The notes beneath the pieces are model-generated. The model searched no databases and was not told where the DNA came from. It saw nothing but the letters and a program-made list of their open reading frames with translations. Position numbers and translations under genes: made by a program. This document shows, piece by piece, positions 1-5,996 of a stretch of 6,028 nucleotides of DNA (position 1 is its first letter; the number at the start of each line of letters is the position of its first letter). This DNA is from an uncultured Bacteroidota bacterium (lineage in GTDB: Bacteria; Bacteroidota; Bacteroidia; Flavobacteriales; Flavobacteriaceae): positions 1 through 6,028 of the forward strand of contig CAILTC010000368.1 in NCBI GenBank assembly GCA_903837025.1, in the 5' to 3' direction.

Positions 1-641
1 GCAATTCTTCGCACTAATTCGGTTCCTGTAGTTATATTTCCCCATTGATCACTTCCACCCATTTGCAATGTACAAGCTTTTTCTCTGTACAAATGCAAGA
101 AATCATACCCTTGAACTAATTGATACGTAAACTCCGTAAAAGACATTCCTTCAGAAGCTTCGGAAGACAAACGTTTCTTCACTGAATCTTTCGACATCAT
201 GTAATTGACCGTAATGTGTTTTCCTATATCGCGAATGAAATCAAGAAACGAAAAGTTCTTCATCCAATCATAATTATTCACTAATTCAGCAGCGTTTGCA
301 GCATTTGAAGTAAAATCTAAGAACCGAGCCAATTGCCCTTTTATAGCTTCTTGATTGTGACGCAATGTTGCTTCATCTAATAAATTTCTTTCATTAGATT
401 TACCTGACGGATCACCTATCATCCCTGTTGCACCACCTACTAAAGCTAGTGGTTTATGTCCCGATAATTGAAAATGTTTCAATAACATCACCCCAACCAA
501 GTGACCAATATGTAAGGAGCCTGCTGTTGGATCAATTCCTACATAGGCAACCCGCATTTCTTCCATCAAATGTTCTTCCGTTCCCGGCATAACATCGTGA
601 AGCATTCCTCTCCAAGTCACTTCTTCAATAAAATTCTTCAT
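1..641 (-). CDS. tyrS: Tyrosyl-tRNA synthetase, N-terminal half (cut by window edge)
   Basis: Class I aminoacyl-tRNA synthetase that charges tRNA-Tyr with tyrosine in the cytoplasm. The start is the ATG at 641-639 ([12 protein letters not shown]). The reading frame is open to the left edge and gives 213 complete codons plus two bases, about half of the usual length of roughly 430 residues. Visible motifs are the ATP-binding HIGH signature at residues 44-47 in [13 protein letters not shown], the loop [13 protein letters not shown] at 70-82, the tyrosine-recognition YxxxQxxD pattern (Y173, Q177, D180) and GGSDQWGN at 195-202. The KMSKS loop and the C-terminal S4-like RNA-binding domain lie outside the window. 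The gene is transcribed away from the epimerase, probably from the -7 motif at 660-667, with a leader of only about a dozen bases and no Shine-Dalgarno. No T-box or other leader structure is visible. Identification is very secure. Confidence 0.97.
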   Translation of the reverse strand, partial: MKNFIEEVTWRGMLHDVMPGTEEHLMEEMRVAYVGIDPTAGSLHIGHLVGVMLLKHFQLSGHKPLALVGGATGMIGDPSGKSNERNLLDEATLRHNQEAIKGQLARFLDFTSNAANAAELVNNYDWMKNFSFLDFIRDIGKHITVNYMMSKDSVKKRLSSEASEGMSFTEFTYQLVQGYDFLHLYREKACTLQMGGSDQWGNITTGTELVRRI

Positions 642-659
642 CTTTTTTAACAATTTCGA

Positions 660-667
660 CAAAGATA
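660..667 (-). promoter_or_regulatory. Predicted -7 promoter element of tyrS
   Basis: On the minus strand this reads TATCTTTG, an exact match to the Bacteroidota -7 consensus TAnnTTTG. It ends 18 bases before the tyrS ATG, so the predicted transcript start leaves a leader of roughly 10-13 bases. A TTTA about 19 bases further upstream (687-690) is an imperfect -33 element (consensus TTTG). The -33 candidate lies within the tandem repeat at 681-709. Confidence 0.55.
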
Positions 668-680
668 AAATTTAATGTTG

Positions 681-709
681 ATTCGGTAAATTGTTTATTC
701 GGTAAATTG
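681..709. repeat. Two tandem copies of a 13-bp unit, 16-bp period
   Basis: The 13-mer ATTCGGTAAATTG occurs at 681-693 and again, identical, at 697-709, separated by TTT. It lies in the divergent region between tyrS and the epimerase gene, on the upstream side of the tyrS -7 motif. It could be a pair of regulator-binding half-sites or a local slippage duplication; the sequence does not decide which. Confidence 0.6.
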
Positions 710-720
710 AGAAAATAATT

Positions 721-738
721 TACAATTCATAATTTGTA
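721..738. repeat. Imperfect 18-bp palindrome upstream of the epimerase gene
   Basis: The sequence TACAATTCATAATTTGTA pairs at 7 of 9 positions when folded about its centre, with outer arms TACAA and TTGTA. It ends 17 bases before the ATG at 756, where an operator or promoter would lie. AT-rich DNA often gives such palindromes by chance, so operator function is only a suggestion. It is followed by two adjacent copies of TTGTATT (734-740 and 741-747). Confidence 0.35.
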
Positions 739-755
739 TTTTGTATTTTCGCTAT

Positions 756-1751
756 ATGGTTTTAGTCACAGGAGGAACAGGATTAGTCGGTGCGCATTTA
801 CTACTTCATTTAATTGAAAATGAAGAAAGTGTATGTGCTATTTATCGGAATATAGCAAGCATCAAGAAAACAAAAGATTTATTTATACTTTACAAAAAAG
901 AATCTCTTTTTGAAAAAATAAAATGGATCCAAGCTGATATTATCGATGTTCCGTCCTTAGAGAAAGTTTTCGAAAACGTTGATTATGTATATCACTGCGC
1001 AGCGTTGATTTCGTTTGACCCCAAAGATGAAGCTATAATTCGCAAAACAAATATAGAAGGAACTGCAAACATAGTTAATTTTTGCATTGACAAATCCATA
1101 AAAAAACTTTGTTTTGTTAGCTCTATTGCCGCTCTTGGCGATTTGAAGGAACATGAAAATATCGTCACCGAAGAAACGGAATGGAACCCAGAAAAGGCAC
1201 ATAGCGATTATGCTATTTCTAAATACGGTGCCGAAATGGAAATTTGGCGTGGTCAGCAAGAAGGCTTAAACGCAATAATTATAAATCCTGGAGTTATAAT
1301 CGGTCCTGGCTTTAAGGATCAGGGCAGTGGGAAACTTTTCAAGAATGTACAAAATGGGATGCCGTTTTACACCAAAGGAAATACGGGATTTATTGCCGTT
1401 ACAGATGTAGTTAAAATTATGTTTGACTTAGTCAAAAGCGAAACAAAAAACGAAAGGTTTATCTTAATTTCGGAAAATGTAGTTTATCAAGACATTTTCA
1501 AAGCCATTACAAAAGCCTCTAGAATAAAAGCGCCTTCGATTTATTTAAGTCCCTTTATGATGGGAGTTTTATGGCGTATAGATTGGCTATTTTCGACTGT
1601 TTTTAGACAAAAAAGAAGCTTGGATAGAACAACAGCCAGCGCTTCTTTTTCTAAAATTTTATATTCTAATGAAAAAATAAAAACCACTTTAGGAATAGAA
1701 TTTATAGCAATTAAACAATATGTAAAAGAAATTACTAGTTTACTTGTTTAA
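756..1751 (+). CDS. NAD(P)-dependent epimerase/dehydratase-like extended SDR protein
   Basis: A cytoplasmic oxidoreductase or epimerase of the extended short-chain dehydrogenase superfamily, 331 residues. A Rossmann nucleotide-binding motif TGGTGLVG spans residues 5-12, followed by an acidic D61 after a beta strand (WIQADI) and VYHCAALIS at 78-86. The active site shows SS at 122-123 and Y152-AIS-K156, the catalytic YxxxK. INPGVIIGPG at 176-185 is the usual substrate-domain entry. The C-terminal half resembles dihydroflavonol-4-reductase/3-beta-HSD-like members, which often act on a hydroxyl or keto group of a small molecule or nucleotide sugar, but the substrate cannot be read from sequence. 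I chose ATG 756, which puts the first strand directly at MVLVTGG; a TTG at 741 would add five residues without a reason. The 3' end overlaps the DUF4296 gene by 12 bp on the opposite strand. It is probably a single-gene transcript; no convincing TAnnTTTG promoter is visible. Confidence 0.88.
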   Translation: MVLVTGGTGLVGAHLLLHLIENEESVCAIYRNIASIKKTKDLFILYKKESLFEKIKWIQADIIDVPSLEKVFENVDYVYHCAALISFDPKDEAIIRKTNIEGTANIVNFCIDKSIKKLCFVSSIAALGDLKEHENIVTEETEWNPEKAHSDYAISKYGAEMEIWRGQQEGLNAIIINPGVIIGPGFKDQGSGKLFKNVQNGMPFYTKGNTGFIAVTDVVKIMFDLVKSETKNERFILISENVVYQDIFKAITKASRIKAPSIYLSPFMMGVLWRIDWLFSTVFRQKRSLDRTTASASFSKILYSNEKIKTTLGIEFIAIKQYVKEITSLLV

Positions 1752-2243
1752 TTTTCTTTCTTTGATTTTTTTGATTGAATCAGCTACTTTAACCTGTTTT
1801 TCTTTGATTTTTTTGATTGAATCACTCACTTTTTTAGCTTTTAGTTTTTCATCAGCTGCTTTTTTAGCGATTGCTTTCTTAATTTCAATTTTAACTAAGG
1901 CTTCAGTCGATTTCATATTTTTGTCTAATCGTCCTTTTACCTCTTCATACATCAACTGATAACCCTTGTAATCAGCAGAATAGAATAAATTATTTTGAAC
2001 AAACTGAATACTATCAATTTTATATTTTTTATAAATATATTCTTTTGAATTTATTTTATACTTCTCTAACGAACTTGGATTCTGATTTTTAATAGCATCT
2101 AAAATCGATAAATCATACATAATATTTATCATTTTATCTCTTTCGATAAGATGATCAGGCGTCTTGATAATATCTTTTTTACAACTGCTTAGAATTGTTA
2201 AACCGATAAGAAACAGAAGGATTTTTTTCATTTTTATTCGCAT
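1740..2243 (-). CDS. DUF4296 family lipoprotein with Lys-rich repeated tail
   Basis: A small secreted lipoprotein of unknown function, 167 residues from ATG 2243. Residues 1-20 form a lipoprotein signal peptide: basic start, hydrophobic ILLFLIGLTIL, then the lipobox LSSC with C21 as the lipidated cysteine. Residues about 27-110 match my recollection of DUF4296 (DHLIERDKMINIMYDLSILDA, with a second conserved patch around YIYKKYKIDSIQF). Residues 111-167 are lysine-rich, probably helical or coiled-coil, and end in two copies of a 14-residue unit beginning V-S/A-DSIKKIKE. The start directly abuts the dihydroorotase stop (TAA then ATG), which suggests translational coupling; a second in-frame ATG at 2231 would begin MKKILLF and is equally good for a signal peptide. 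The residues after C21 are KKD, not clearly the acidic export signal reported for surface lipoproteins in this phylum, so the final membrane face is uncertain. It is the last gene of the operon. Confidence 0.82.
   Translation of the reverse strand: MRIKMKKILLFLIGLTILSSCKKDIIKTPDHLIERDKMINIMYDLSILDAIKNQNPSSLEKYKINSKEYIYKKYKIDSIQFVQNNLFYSADYKGYQLMYEEVKGRLDKNMKSTEALVKIEIKKAIAKKAADEKLKAKKVSDSIKKIKEKQVKVADSIKKIKERKLNK
1757..1824. repeat. 26-bp direct repeat, 42-bp period, inside the DUF4296 gene
   Basis: Identical 26-bp copies lie at 1757-1782 and 1799-1824. The 42-bp period is 14 codons, so the reading frame is kept. On the minus strand each copy encodes DSIKKIKE plus flanking bases within the C-terminal tail. 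Perfect identity over 26 bp suggests a recent in-frame tandem duplication and a site where copy number could vary between strains. Confidence 0.8.
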
Positions 2244-3584
2244 TTATCTATCAAATAATAAACGTTTACCGGCACGAATATCTTTTACCTTAAACGCGGA
2301 ATATACTAATTTTCCGTTTACCAAAGTATGCGTAATTCTAGACTTAAAAGTAAACCCTTCAAACGGGGACCATCCACATTTAGCGAGAATATTTTCTTTC
2401 TTCACGCTCCATGGCAAACCTGGATTTACAATAACCAAATCAGCAAAATAACCCACTTTTATAAAACCTCTTTTTTCAATTTTGAAAATCTTGGCTGGAT
2501 TATGACACATTTTTTCGACGATTTTTTCAACACTTATTTTTCCTTGGTGATGGGCTTCAAACATTGCCACAACAGCATGTTGCACTAATGGTCCACCAGA
2601 AGGCGCTTTTAAATAAGTTTGTTTTTTTTCTTCCAATGTATGCGGAGCGTGATCGGTAGCAACCACATCAATTCTTCCGTCATTCAAAGCTTCCCACAAA
2701 GCTTTTCTATCCTCAGCTGTTTTTACAGCAGGATTCCATTTGATTAAATTGCCTTTGGTTACATAGTCTTCATTGGTAAACCACAAATGATGAACACAAA
2801 CTTCGGTAGTAATTTTCTTCTCTTCTAATGGTATTTTATTGGTAAACAAATCCATTTCTTTAGCGGTCGAAAGGTGGAAAATATGCAATCTTGCTCCAGT
2901 TTTTTTTGCCAAAGCCACTGCTTTAGAAGATGAAATATAACAAGCTTCAGCACTACGAATAAGATGATGCACCGTTACAGGAATGTCTTCGCCAAACTCA
3001 GCTTTGTATTTTTCTAAGTTATTTTTTATAGTAGTTTCGTCCTCACAATGTACGGCAATCAACATTGGCGTACTCGAAAATATTTTCTCTAAGACAACTT
3101 CATTATCCACCAACATATTTCCAGTTGATGAACCTAAAAATATTTTTATTCCAGCAACATTTTTTGGGTTTGTTCTTAAAACTTCCTCTAAATTATCATT
3201 GGTAGCACCCATCATAAACGAATAATTCGCATACGATTTCTCCGAAGCCAACTGATATTTTTCTTCAAGAATTTCTTGGGTTACCGCATTAGGAACCGTG
3301 TTAGGTTGCTCGATAAAAGAGGTAATTCCACCAGCAACAGCAGCTCTTGACTCAGATTCTATATCTCCTTTGTGCGTAAGTCCTGGTTCTCTAAAATGCA
3401 CTTGATCATCAATAGCACCGGGAATCAAATAATTCCCTTCGGCATCAATAATGGTACATTCAGATGATTTAGCACTAATGCTATCCGAAATTTCGACAAT
3501 TATGTCGTTTTCAATTAAAACATCACCTTCAAAAATAGTTCCCTCGTTTACTATTTTGGCATTTTTTATTAAAACCCTATTCAT
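2244..3584 (-). CDS. pyrC: Dihydroorotase (amidohydrolase superfamily)
   Basis: Catalyses reversible cyclisation of N-carbamoyl-aspartate to dihydroorotate, the third step of de novo pyrimidine synthesis, in the cytoplasm. The 446 residues fit a full-length CAD/type I-like dihydroorotase. An N-terminal beta domain (1-55) leads to LIPGAIDDQVHFREPG at 53-68, then SRAAVAGGITSFIEQPNT. GIKIFLGSSTGNMLV begins at 145, with K147 in the place of the carboxylated metal-bridging lysine. HCEDE (H179), HIFHLST (H237) and ATDHAPH (D311) supply the other metal and catalytic residues, and APSGGPLVQHA is at 327-337. The first metal-binding HxH reads Q61-V-H63, so one usual ligand is a glutamine. Allantoinase and hydantoinase are relatives, but the REPG and DHAPH motifs and the genome context favour dihydroorotase. 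It lies 14 bp after the GT2 gene and abuts DUF4296, so it is the middle gene of the operon. No leader or attenuator is visible. Confidence 0.95.
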   Translation of the reverse strand: MNRVLIKNAKIVNEGTIFEGDVLIENDIIVEISDSISAKSSECTIIDAEGNYLIPGAIDDQVHFREPGLTHKGDIESESRAAVAGGITSFIEQPNTVPNAVTQEILEEKYQLASEKSYANYSFMMGATNDNLEEVLRTNPKNVAGIKIFLGSSTGNMLVDNEVVLEKIFSSTPMLIAVHCEDETTIKNNLEKYKAEFGEDIPVTVHHLIRSAEACYISSSKAVALAKKTGARLHIFHLSTAKEMDLFTNKIPLEEKKITTEVCVHHLWFTNEDYVTKGNLIKWNPAVKTAEDRKALWEALNDGRIDVVATDHAPHTLEEKKQTYLKAPSGGPLVQHAVVAMFEAHHQGKISVEKIVEKMCHNPAKIFKIEKRGFIKVGYFADLVIVNPGLPWSVKKENILAKCGWSPFEGFTFKSRITHTLVNGKLVYSAFKVKDIRAGKRLLFDR

Positions 3585-3598
3585 CTCGTTTTTTTATA

Positions 3599-4324
3599 TT
3601 ATAAGGCGTTAACTAATTTTTTTAAACGGAGCGAAATAACTCCTATAACTGCTTCTTGAAAAATGGCACTGCTCATTTTTGACTGTCCTTTTGTTCGATC
3701 AGTAAAGATTATTGGCACTTCTACAATTCGGAATTTTTTACAAAATGTTCTGTATTTCATTTCAATTTGAAAGGCATAACCAACAAATTTAATTTTGTCT
3801 ATATTAATTCCTTTAAGAACTTGTTTTTTATAGCAAACAAAGCCTGCTGTGGCATCATGTATTTTCATTCCTGTTACAAACTGCACATATACCGATGCAA
3901 AATAAGACATTAAAACACGACTTAAAGGCCAATTAACCACATTAACACCTGTAACATAACGGGAGCCAATGGCTAAATCAGCACCACCAAAATGGCAGGC
4001 ATCATACAGTTTTTCAAGGTCATTGGGATTATGCGAAAAATCAGCATCCATTTCGAAAATATAATCATATTTATTTTCCAAAGCCCATCTAAAACCATGC
4101 ACATAAGCGGTCCCTAAACCTAATTTTCCAGCTCTTTTTTCAATAAATAATCTCCCTTCAAATTCTGATTGAAGCATAATGACTTTTTCAGCAGTTTGAT
4201 CTGGTGAATTGTCATCAATAATAAGAACATGAAACACTTTATGTTGTGAAAGCACTGCCCTGATTATGCTTTCAATGTTTTCAATTTCGTTATAGGTAGG
4301 AATTATAACAATGCAATCGTCCAT
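3599..4324 (-). CDS. Polyprenol-phosphate mannosyltransferase-like GT2 (DPM1-type)
   Basis: Family 2 glycosyltransferase, 241 residues, expected to move a sugar from a nucleotide donor (typically GDP-mannose) to a polyprenyl phosphate on the inner face of the cytoplasmic membrane. The lipid-linked sugar would feed periplasmic glycosylation or envelope glycans. Visible motifs are IVIIPTYNEIENI at 5-17, IIDDNSPD at 35-42, KLGLGTAYVHGF at 67-78, the metal-binding EMDADFSHNP (D93-A-D95) at 91-100 and GSRYVTG at 120-126. DATAGFVCYK at 157-166, GYAFQIEM at 182-189 and DRTKGQSKMS at 209-218 follow; this order is typical of DPM1/Ppm1-like enzymes. There is no C-terminal multi-helix membrane domain, so it is the short, peripherally bound type. 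The sugar is inferred from family resemblance; glucose or another hexose is possible. It is the first gene of the leftward operon, with the start ATG at 4324-4322 just after a -7 motif. Confidence 0.92.
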   Translation of the reverse strand: MDDCIVIIPTYNEIENIESIIRAVLSQHKVFHVLIIDDNSPDQTAEKVIMLQSEFEGRLFIEKRAGKLGLGTAYVHGFRWALENKYDYIFEMDADFSHNPNDLEKLYDACHFGGADLAIGSRYVTGVNVVNWPLSRVLMSYFASVYVQFVTGMKIHDATAGFVCYKKQVLKGINIDKIKFVGYAFQIEMKYRTFCKKFRIVEVPIIFTDRTKGQSKMSSAIFQEAVIGVISLRLKKLVNAL

Positions 4325-4343
4325 ATTTCGAGTAATTTCAACA

Positions 4344-4351
4344 CAAAAGTA
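4344..4351 (-). promoter_or_regulatory. Predicted -7 element for the GT2-pyrC-DUF4296 operon
   Basis: On the minus strand this reads TACTTTTG, an exact match to TAnnTTTG. It ends 19 bases before the GT2 ATG, the same geometry as at tyrS. No good -33 TTTG is seen at the usual spacing, so the call rests on the -7 motif and its position. As the three operon genes are 14 bp or less apart, this would drive all three. Confidence 0.5.
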
Positions 4352-4426
4352 AACTTTTTATGCGATTTGATTCCTACGAAAATAATATTTGTTTTTTAAA
4401 GGAATAGGGCGTCGTCATTCTTCGCT

Positions 4427-4434
4427 TATATTTG
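4427..4434 (+). promoter_or_regulatory. Predicted upstream promoter (P1) -7 element of DUF4271-hemD
   Basis: TATATTTG, followed by C, fits the extended Bacteroidota consensus TAnnTTTGC exactly. Transcription from here would start near 4440 and give a leader of about 70 bases before the DUF4271 ATG at 4512. The leader contains GGGGATTACAC and a purine-rich, A-rich stretch, with no obvious stable hairpin or riboswitch. Confidence 0.5.
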
Positions 4435-4496
4435 CATTTTGAATCTTGGGGATTACACATTAAAATTATAATAAAAAGAAAGAAATAAAAATTTAG

Positions 4497-4504
4497 TAAT
4501 TTTG
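4497..4504 (+). promoter_or_regulatory. Predicted proximal promoter (P2) -7 element, leaderless for DUF4271
   Basis: TAATTTTG, followed by C, is a second exact TAnnTTTGC match. Only seven bases separate it from the ATG at 4512, which is the normal distance to a transcription start, so a transcript from P2 would begin at or within a few bases of the start codon. No -33 TTTG is seen at normal spacing, and AT-rich DNA can yield this motif by chance. Confidence 0.4.
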
Positions 4505-4511
4505 CAGTGCT

Positions 4512-5183
4512 ATGATTGAAAACGTACTACATCCGAGGATAATTGAAAATAAAGATTGGGCAACAATCCTGTTTCTAGTGTCTTTTGCAACAATTGCTTT
4601 GACTAAATCAATTTTCGAGAATCGATTTTCAGATTTTATAAATTTGATTTTTTCAGATAAATACACCAAAGTGTATCGTGATAGTATTCACCTCAAAAGT
4701 GGTTTTACTATTTCGTTGTTTTTTGTGCAAATTATTTCTATGGCATTTTTTATCCAACTTACGATGTCGCATTTTGGATATGCATCAAAAACAGATTGGA
4801 TTCAATTTATACAAATAACCACTTTTCTTGTTTTATTTATATTATCGAAATTTTTAATTGAAAAAATTATCGCAACATCATTCAATATGGATGAATTTGT
4901 AGATCAATTTAACCTTCAAAAAGTAGCCTATCGAAATTATATTGGATTATTTTTACTTCCAATTAACGCTATTATCTTCTATAACGACTCTATATCAGGA
5001 AATATTTTACTCCTTATTACGGGTTTTTTATTGATTATTAATATCCTAACCTATATAGTTTCAATAAAAAACTATCAAAATTTAATATTCAGTAAGTTGT
5101 TTTATTTTATTTTGTATCTTTGCGCTCTCGAAATAGCACCATATTATTTCATGTATTATTGGTTTACAAAAGGAATTGCTTAG
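4512..5183 (+). CDS. DUF4271 family multi-pass membrane protein
   Basis: Integral inner-membrane protein of unknown function, 223 residues. Hydrophobic segments lie at about residues 16-35, 65-83, 98-118, 141-158, 162-185 and 192-216, giving about six predicted helices. The last carries the patch CALEIAPYYFMYYW at 204-217, which I recall as the conserved C-terminal signature of DUF4271. The loop near 120-140 (NMDEFVDQFNLQKVAYRNY) is polar and may face the cytoplasm. No catalytic motif is recognisable. ATG 4512 is chosen because it gives a normal N-terminus and sits right after promoter-like sequence; there is no Shine-Dalgarno. The stop is 12 bp before the HemD-like gene, so the two are probably co-transcribed, a pairing I recall as common in flavobacteria and suggestive of a shared envelope or tetrapyrrole-related role. 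The gene also contains a candidate internal promoter for its partner. Confidence 0.82.
   Translation: MIENVLHPRIIENKDWATILFLVSFATIALTKSIFENRFSDFINLIFSDKYTKVYRDSIHLKSGFTISLFFVQIISMAFFIQLTMSHFGYASKTDWIQFIQITTFLVLFILSKFLIEKIIATSFNMDEFVDQFNLQKVAYRNYIGLFLLPINAIIFYNDSISGNILLLITGFLLIINILTYIVSIKNYQNLIFSKLFYFILYLCALEIAPYYFMYYWFTKGIA
5115..5122 (+). promoter_or_regulatory. Candidate internal -7 promoter element for the HemD-like gene
   Basis: TATCTTTG, followed by C, lies inside the 3' end of DUF4271, where it encodes part of the LYLCAL segment. It matches TAnnTTTGC exactly, and its -7 octamer is identical to the one proposed for tyrS. GTTG at 5096-5099 could serve as a -33 element, although the 15-base spacing is short. 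A start near 5129 would leave a leader of about 65 bases before the ATG at 5196 and allow expression of the HemD-like gene without DUF4271. Confidence 0.4.
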
Positions 5184-5195
5184 AAAATATTAGAT

Positions 5196-5945
5196 ATGAA
5201 AGTGAAAACAATTTTGGTGTCACAACCAGAGCCTAAAGTGGAAAACTCTCCGTACTTTGAGCTTCAAAACAAACATAAAGTAAAAATTGATTTCAGACCT
5301 TTTATTCATGTAGAAGGAGTAAATGCGAAGGAAATTAGACTTCAAAAAATCGATCTTAATCATTACACAGCCATAATTTTAACGAGTAAGAACGCTGTTG
5401 ATCACTTCTTTAGGGTTGCAGAAGAAATGCGCTATAAAATTCCTGAAGGATTGAAATATTTCTGCCAATCTGAAGCTGTTGCATTTTATTTGCAAAAATA
5501 TGTTGTGTACCGCAAGCGAAAAATATATGTAGGGCCAAAAGATTTTGCTGATTTATCGCCATTAATAAAAAAATACAAAGACGAAAAATTCTTACTTCCA
5601 GCTTCAGATCAACTGAATCCAGATGCTCCAGTTACCTTAAATAACCTAAAAGTAGACTGGACACAAGCCGTTTTCTACAAAACAGTTATGAGTGATTTGT
5701 CTGACTTAGCGGATGTATATTATGATGTATTAGCTTTTTTCAGTCCAACTGGAATAAAATCATTATTTATGAATTTTCCAGATTTTAAACAAAATGACAC
5801 TAGAATTGCAGTTTTCGGAAGTTCAACTCAGAAAGAAGCGTTAGAACACGGTTTAAGAATTGACATTCTTGCTCCAACACCAGAAACACCTTCGATGACA
5901 ATGGCATTGGAAAAATACATCATAGAAGCAAATAAAGGGAAATAA
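5196..5945 (+). CDS. hemD: Uroporphyrinogen-III synthase family protein
   Basis: HemD-fold protein of 249 residues, near the usual 240-260. True members close and invert hydroxymethylbilane to uroporphyrinogen III, the branch-point of haem, sirohaem and B12 synthesis, in the cytoplasm. Matching features are the N-terminal KTILVSQPEP, YTAIILTSKNAVDHFF at 57-72 (in place of the usual T-S-x-N-x-V), FLLPASD at 132-138, AVFYKTV at 158-164 in the position of the Y-R-T motif, FFSPTGIKSLF at 181-191, IAVFGSSTQKEALEHGL at 204-220 and APTPETPSMTMAL at 226-238. The last matches the usual A-x-x-P-T-x-x-x-L/M end. It has one two-domain HemD unit and no fused methyltransferase. It sits next to DUF4271, not beside hemC or hemA, so it could be a divergent paralogue with another task; activity is inferred. 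The ATG at 5196 lies 12 bp after the DUF4271 stop. A strong terminator follows the stop. Confidence 0.82.
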   Translation: MKVKTILVSQPEPKVENSPYFELQNKHKVKIDFRPFIHVEGVNAKEIRLQKIDLNHYTAIILTSKNAVDHFFRVAEEMRYKIPEGLKYFCQSEAVAFYLQKYVVYRKRKIYVGPKDFADLSPLIKKYKDEKFLLPASDQLNPDAPVTLNNLKVDWTQAVFYKTVMSDLSDLADVYYDVLAFFSPTGIKSLFMNFPDFKQNDTRIAVFGSSTQKEALEHGLRIDILAPTPETPSMTMALEKYIIEANKGK

Positions 5946-5967
5946 CAATATCAGATTGAATCAAAAT

Positions 5968-5996
5968 AAAAAATCCGCTGTAGCGGATTTTTTTTT
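5968..5996 (+). terminator. Intrinsic terminator after the HemD-like gene
   Basis: A GC-rich stem ATCCGC/GCGGAT (5973-5978 with 5983-5988) closes on the loop TGTA. The stem extends outward by A-T pairs (5968-5972 with 5989-5993), and a run of nine T follows on the plus strand (5988-5996). It begins 22 bases after the stop of the HemD-like gene. The A-run on the left side means it could also work for transcripts entering from the right. Confidence 0.9.

Noticed and set aside
741..755. TTG start giving a five-residue longer epimerase (MYFRY extension)
   Set aside because: The ATG at 756 places the Rossmann strand at the normal N-terminal position, and the extension lies in a TTGTATT repeat that looks non-coding.
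957..1259. Minus-strand open frame of 100 codons inside the epimerase gene
   Set aside because: It lies wholly opposite a well-supported gene, has no recognisable domain, and its composition is that of a reverse-complement shadow.
1744..1959. Plus-strand open frame with hydrophobic repeats opposite DUF4296
   Set aside because: Its repeated FLIES segments are the reverse complement of the lysine-rich repeats of the real lipoprotein gene.
2164..3225. Several plus-strand open frames of 80-95 codons opposite pyrC
   Set aside because: All are antisense to a clear dihydroorotase and carry no family motif.
4435..4511. Possible small RNA or riboswitch in the leader of DUF4271 (GGGGATTACAC stretch)
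   Set aside because: I could find no stable paired stem or known riboswitch core; the stretch is mostly A-rich and looks like plain leader.
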